DNA of 64,000 nucleotides. Source: Terrisporobacter mayombei (lineage in GTDB: Bacteria; Bacillota; Clostridia; Peptostreptococcales; Peptostreptococcaceae). How positions within the stretch are numbered: the first letter of the stretch is position 1; each line of letters begins with the position of its first letter. The notes beneath the pieces are model-generated. The model was not told the DNA's origin, did no database searches, and worked only from the letters and a program-made list of their open reading frames with translations. This document shows, piece after piece, positions 61,390 to 64,000 of this stretch. The position numbers and the translations under genes are program-made. Where the stretch lies: contig NZ_JAHZMP010000001.1 of the NCBI RefSeq assembly GCF_020748465.1, forward strand, positions 744,001-808,000. Reading direction: 5' to 3'.

Positions 61390-64000
61390 TTATTTTCTAA
61401 TAACTTTTATTCCTGTATCATGTCCATTTAAATCAAACACTTCTAAAGTATTCTCTTCTACTCTTTCTATATCTAGTGCTAAAGTTTCATTTTTAATATA
61501 TTCATCGAAATTACTTATAGCCTTTGCTATTTCATCATCTCCACAGAACTTTATATCAATATTATCTAATACTTCAAAGTCATTAGATTTTCTTAATTGT
61601 TGAACTTTTGATATGAATTCTCTTGCATATCCTTCTTCTATTAATTCTGGAGTTAAGTTTGTATCTAGAATTACGAATATGTTGTTTTCCATACATACAT
61701 CGAATCCTTCTTTAGAAGATATATTTATTAGAACCTCATCTTTACCAAATTCGAATGTTTCTCCAGCTAGATCAACTGCTACTTTTTCCCCAGCTTCTAA
61801 CTTAGGTACTACTTCGTTAGCATTTAATTTTCCTAAAATTCCAGCAAACATTCCCATTTTCTTACCTAAAACAGGTCCTAAAGCTTTGAAGTTTGGCTTT
61901 AAGCTATAGTTCATATATTCACTTAAATCAGCTGCAAACACAACTTCTTTAACGTTAAGTTCTTCTTTTATTAAATCTACAACGTCACTTATTTGAGCTT
62001 CATATTTTCCATCAACTAAAACTTTTTGAATTGGTTGACGAACTTTTATTTTACTTTCTTCTCTAGATGCTCTACCTAAAGTAACTAAAGCTTTAGTTAT
62101 TTCCATTTTTTCTTCTAATTCTAAATCTATTAATTCTTCATTAGCTCTTGGATATGATGCTAAGTGAACTGATTCTTCATTAGTTAAATCTCTGTATATT
62201 TCTTCAGAAAGATGTGGAGCAAATGGAGCTATCATTCTACAAAGTTCAGTTAATAATTCATAAGTAGTATTGTATACTGCTTTTTTATCTTCTGTTAACT
62301 CAGTAGCCCAGAATCTTCTTCTAGAACGTCTTATATACCAGTTTGATAAATCGTCATTTATGAAAGCTTGTATACTTCTTATAGTTTTGTTAACTTCGAA
62401 TATCTCTAAGTTTTCTTCAGTTTCTTTCTTTAAATGGTTGAATCTTGATAATATCCATCTATCAAGTTCTGGTCTATCTTTATAATCAACAAAGAAATCA
62501 GTTGGATTTACATTATCTGTATTTGCATATAAAGCAAAGAAGTTATATACGTTTTTGATAGTTCCTATGAACTTACTTTGTATTTCTCTAAGACCTGATT
62601 CATCAAATCTTATTGGAGTCCATGGTGGAGATACGTATAATAGATACCATCTAAGAGCATCTGCTCCGTATTTATCGAATAATTCAAATGGATTTACTGT
62701 ATTTCCTTTAGATTTACTCATCTTCTTACCATCTTTATCAAGAACAAGGTCATTAACAAGTACATTCTTGTAAGGAGCTTTTCCTGTTACAAATGTAGAT
62801 ATAGCAAGTAATGAATAGAACCATCCTCTAGTTTGATCTATACCTTCACAGATATAATCTGCTGGGAATAATTGATCAAAGTTTTCTTTATTCTCAAATG
62901 GGTAGTGATGTTGAGCAAATGGCATTGAACCACTATCGAACCAACAATCTATAACTTCTGTTACTCTTGTCATTGGTTTACCACAACATTCACATTTTAA
63001 ATGTATATCATCCACATAAGGTCTGTGAAGTTCTACAGTTTTTGGATCTATATTTTCTATTGCTTTAGCAGCTAATTCTTCTCTAGAACCTACTGATTGT
63101 TTATGACCACAATCACATCTCCATACGTTAAGTGGAGTACCCCAGTATCTAGTTCTTGATACTGCCCAGTCATTTAAGTTTTCTAACCAGTTACCAAATC
63201 TTCCTTCACCAACGAATTTTGGATACCAATTAACACCATTATTGTTTTCTATTAATTTATCTTTCAGTTTAGTCATTTCTATATACCAGCTTGGTTTTGC
63301 ATAGTATACAAGTGGTGTTGAACATCTCCAACAGTGTGGATAATTATGCTCGACTTTTATTTTTGAGAATAATTTATTTTCTTTAGCTAACCATTTTATT
63401 ATTTCAACGTCTAAACCGTCTTCCATAACAAATTTACCTTCCCATGGAGTAGCTGTAAACTTACCACTTTCATCAACTGGTTGTAATACTGGTAAGTTAT
63501 ATTTTCTTCCTAAGTTGTAGTCATCTTCTCCGAAAGCTGGAGCAGTATGAACTATACCCGTACCATCTTCAGTTGTTACATAATCACCTAAAGTTATGAA
63601 GAATGCTTTTTCATCGGTAGTTACAAATGGCATTAATTGCTCATATTCAACACCTTCCAAGTCAGCACCTTTCATCTCTTCTAATATTTCATAAGTTCCT
63701 TCTCCTAAAACTTTATTAGCTAAAGGTTTTGAAACATAGTATATTTCATCATCTTTTTTAACTTTTAAATAATCTACTTCTCCATTTACTGTTAATGCAA
63801 CATTTGAAGGCAGAGTCCAAGGAGTAGTTGTCCAAGCTAAGAAATACTCATTTTCAGCATCTTTTCTTCTGAATTTAGCTACAACTGTATTCGTTTTAAC
63901 TTCTTTATATCCTTGAGCAACTTCATGTGAAGCAAGACCTGTTCCACATCTTGGACAGTATGGAAGTATCTTATGTCCTTCATACATATATCCTTCTTTA
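61390..64000 (-). CDS. ileS: Isoleucyl-tRNA synthetase, partial (C-terminal part)
   Basis: IleS charges tRNA-Ile. About 869 residues are visible; the N-terminus with the HIGH motif lies beyond the window edge. The visible part opens in the editing region (YMYEGHKILPYCPRCGT, WTTTPWTLPSNVAL), holds TEVIDCWFDSGSMPFAQ, the ATP-binding KMSKSKGN and WYIRRSRRRFW in the anticodon-binding part, and ends with the DUF5915-type C-terminal extension. This is the longer, eukaryote-like clade of IleS common in clostridia. A T-box leader may lie beyond the window. Confidence 0.96.
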   Translation of the reverse strand, partial: KEGYMYEGHKILPYCPRCGTGLASHEVAQGYKEVKTNTVVAKFRRKDAENEYFLAWTTTPWTLPSNVALTVNGEVDYLKVKKDDEIYYVSKPLANKVLGEGTYEILEEMKGADLEGVEYEQLMPFVTTDEKAFFITLGDYVTTEDGTGIVHTAPAFGEDDYNLGRKYNLPVLQPVDESGKFTATPWEGKFVMEDGLDVEIIKWLAKENKLFSKIKVEHNYPHCWRCSTPLVYYAKPSWYIEMTKLKDKLIENNNGVNWYPKFVGEGRFGNWLENLNDWAVSRTRYWGTPLNVWRCDCGHKQSVGSREELAAKAIENIDPKTVELHRPYVDDIHLKCECCGKPMTRVTEVIDCWFDSGSMPFAQHHYPFENKENFDQLFPADYICEGIDQTRGWFYSLLAISTFVTGKAPYKNVLVNDLVLDKDGKKMSKSKGNTVNPFELFDKYGADALRWYLLYVSPPWTPIRFDESGLREIQSKFIGTIKNVYNFFALYANTDNVNPTDFFVDYKDRPELDRWILSRFNHLKKETEENLEIFEVNKTIRSIQAFINDDLSNWYIRRSRRRFWATELTEDKKAVYNTTYELLTELCRMIAPFAPHLSEEIYRDLTNEESVHLASYPRANEELIDLELEEKMEITKALVTLGRASREESKIKVRQPIQKVLVDGKYEAQISDVVDLIKEELNVKEVVFAADLSEYMNYSLKPNFKALGPVLGKKMGMFAGILGKLNANEVVPKLEAGEKVAVDLAGETFEFGKDEVLINISSKEGFDVCMENNIFVILDTNLTPELIEEGYAREFISKVQQLRKSNDFEVLDNIDIKFCGDDEIAKAISNFDEYIKNETLALDIERVEENTLEVFDLNGHDTGIKVIRK

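Overview
The window is AT-rich, low-GC Firmicute chromosome. Gene content and order point to a spore-forming anaerobic clostridium, most likely of the Peptostreptococcaceae (Clostridioides, Romboutsia, Intestinibacter or Terrisporobacter type). It holds a complete spoIIIAA-AH operon, ylbJ and spoVM, the fakA-yloU-rpmB-spoVM-thiN-rpe-rsgA-prkC-prpC-rlmN-rsmB-fmt-def-priA-coaBC-rpoZ-gmk cluster known from Bacillus and Clostridia, and strong purine-rich ribosome binding sites. Family-level placement is inferred from gene order and protein resemblance, not from any search.

Layout. Bases 1-8600 (minus strand): 5' part of recN, tlyA, dxs, a small PAP2-like membrane protein, ispA, xseB, xseA, a TsaD-like paralog, nusB and an Asp23 protein. 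Bases 8600-13811 (minus): spoIIIAH back to spoIIIAA, which build the SpoIIIA channel between forespore and mother cell. Bases 13962-15588 (plus): a putative membrane metalloprotease and yaaA. Bases 15638-18936 (minus): plsX, rpmF, yceD and ackA. Bases 19320-21880 (plus): tmcAL and ylbJ. Bases 21926-27680 (minus): a coiled-coil protein, coaD, rsmD, recG, fakA and yloU. rpmB (plus) follows, then spoVM (25 residues, minus). Bases 29057-45896 (minus) carry the long housekeeping cluster from thiN to dapF. Bases 45900-53300 are more accessory: a TfoX C-terminal-domain protein, rqcH, a decayed lipoprotein amidase gene, a secreted GH25 lysozyme and a solitary OLD-type ATPase/nuclease. Bases 53400-64000: a PyrR-regulated pyrR-uraA unit, rluD, lspA, a polysaccharide deacetylase, two small conserved proteins, mtnN, a degV/TetR divergent pair and the 3' part of ileS, cut by the window edge.

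Genes work together in several themes: sporulation (spoIIIA, ylbJ, spoVM), isoprenoid supply (dxs, ispA), fatty-acid and phospholipid entry (plsX, fakA, a DegV/FakB-type protein and its probable TetR repressor), translation and ribosome quality control (rpmF, rpmB, rlmN, rsmB, rsmD, tlyA, rsgA, fmt, def, rqcH, tmcAL, ileS), Ser/Thr phosphorylation (prkC, prpC) and genome maintenance (recN, recG, priA, xseAB).

Most of the window is core genome and I found no clear new multi-gene system. The points most worth a second look are: spoIIIAF, whose conserved N-terminus has no ATG, GTG or TTG start; the very short spoVM; a 43-base intergenic repeat found beside terminators upstream of priA and rsmB; a perfect 26-base inverted repeat that contains the end of thiN; the solitary OLD gene; and a TetR-type operator sitting at the predicted start of degV transcription.
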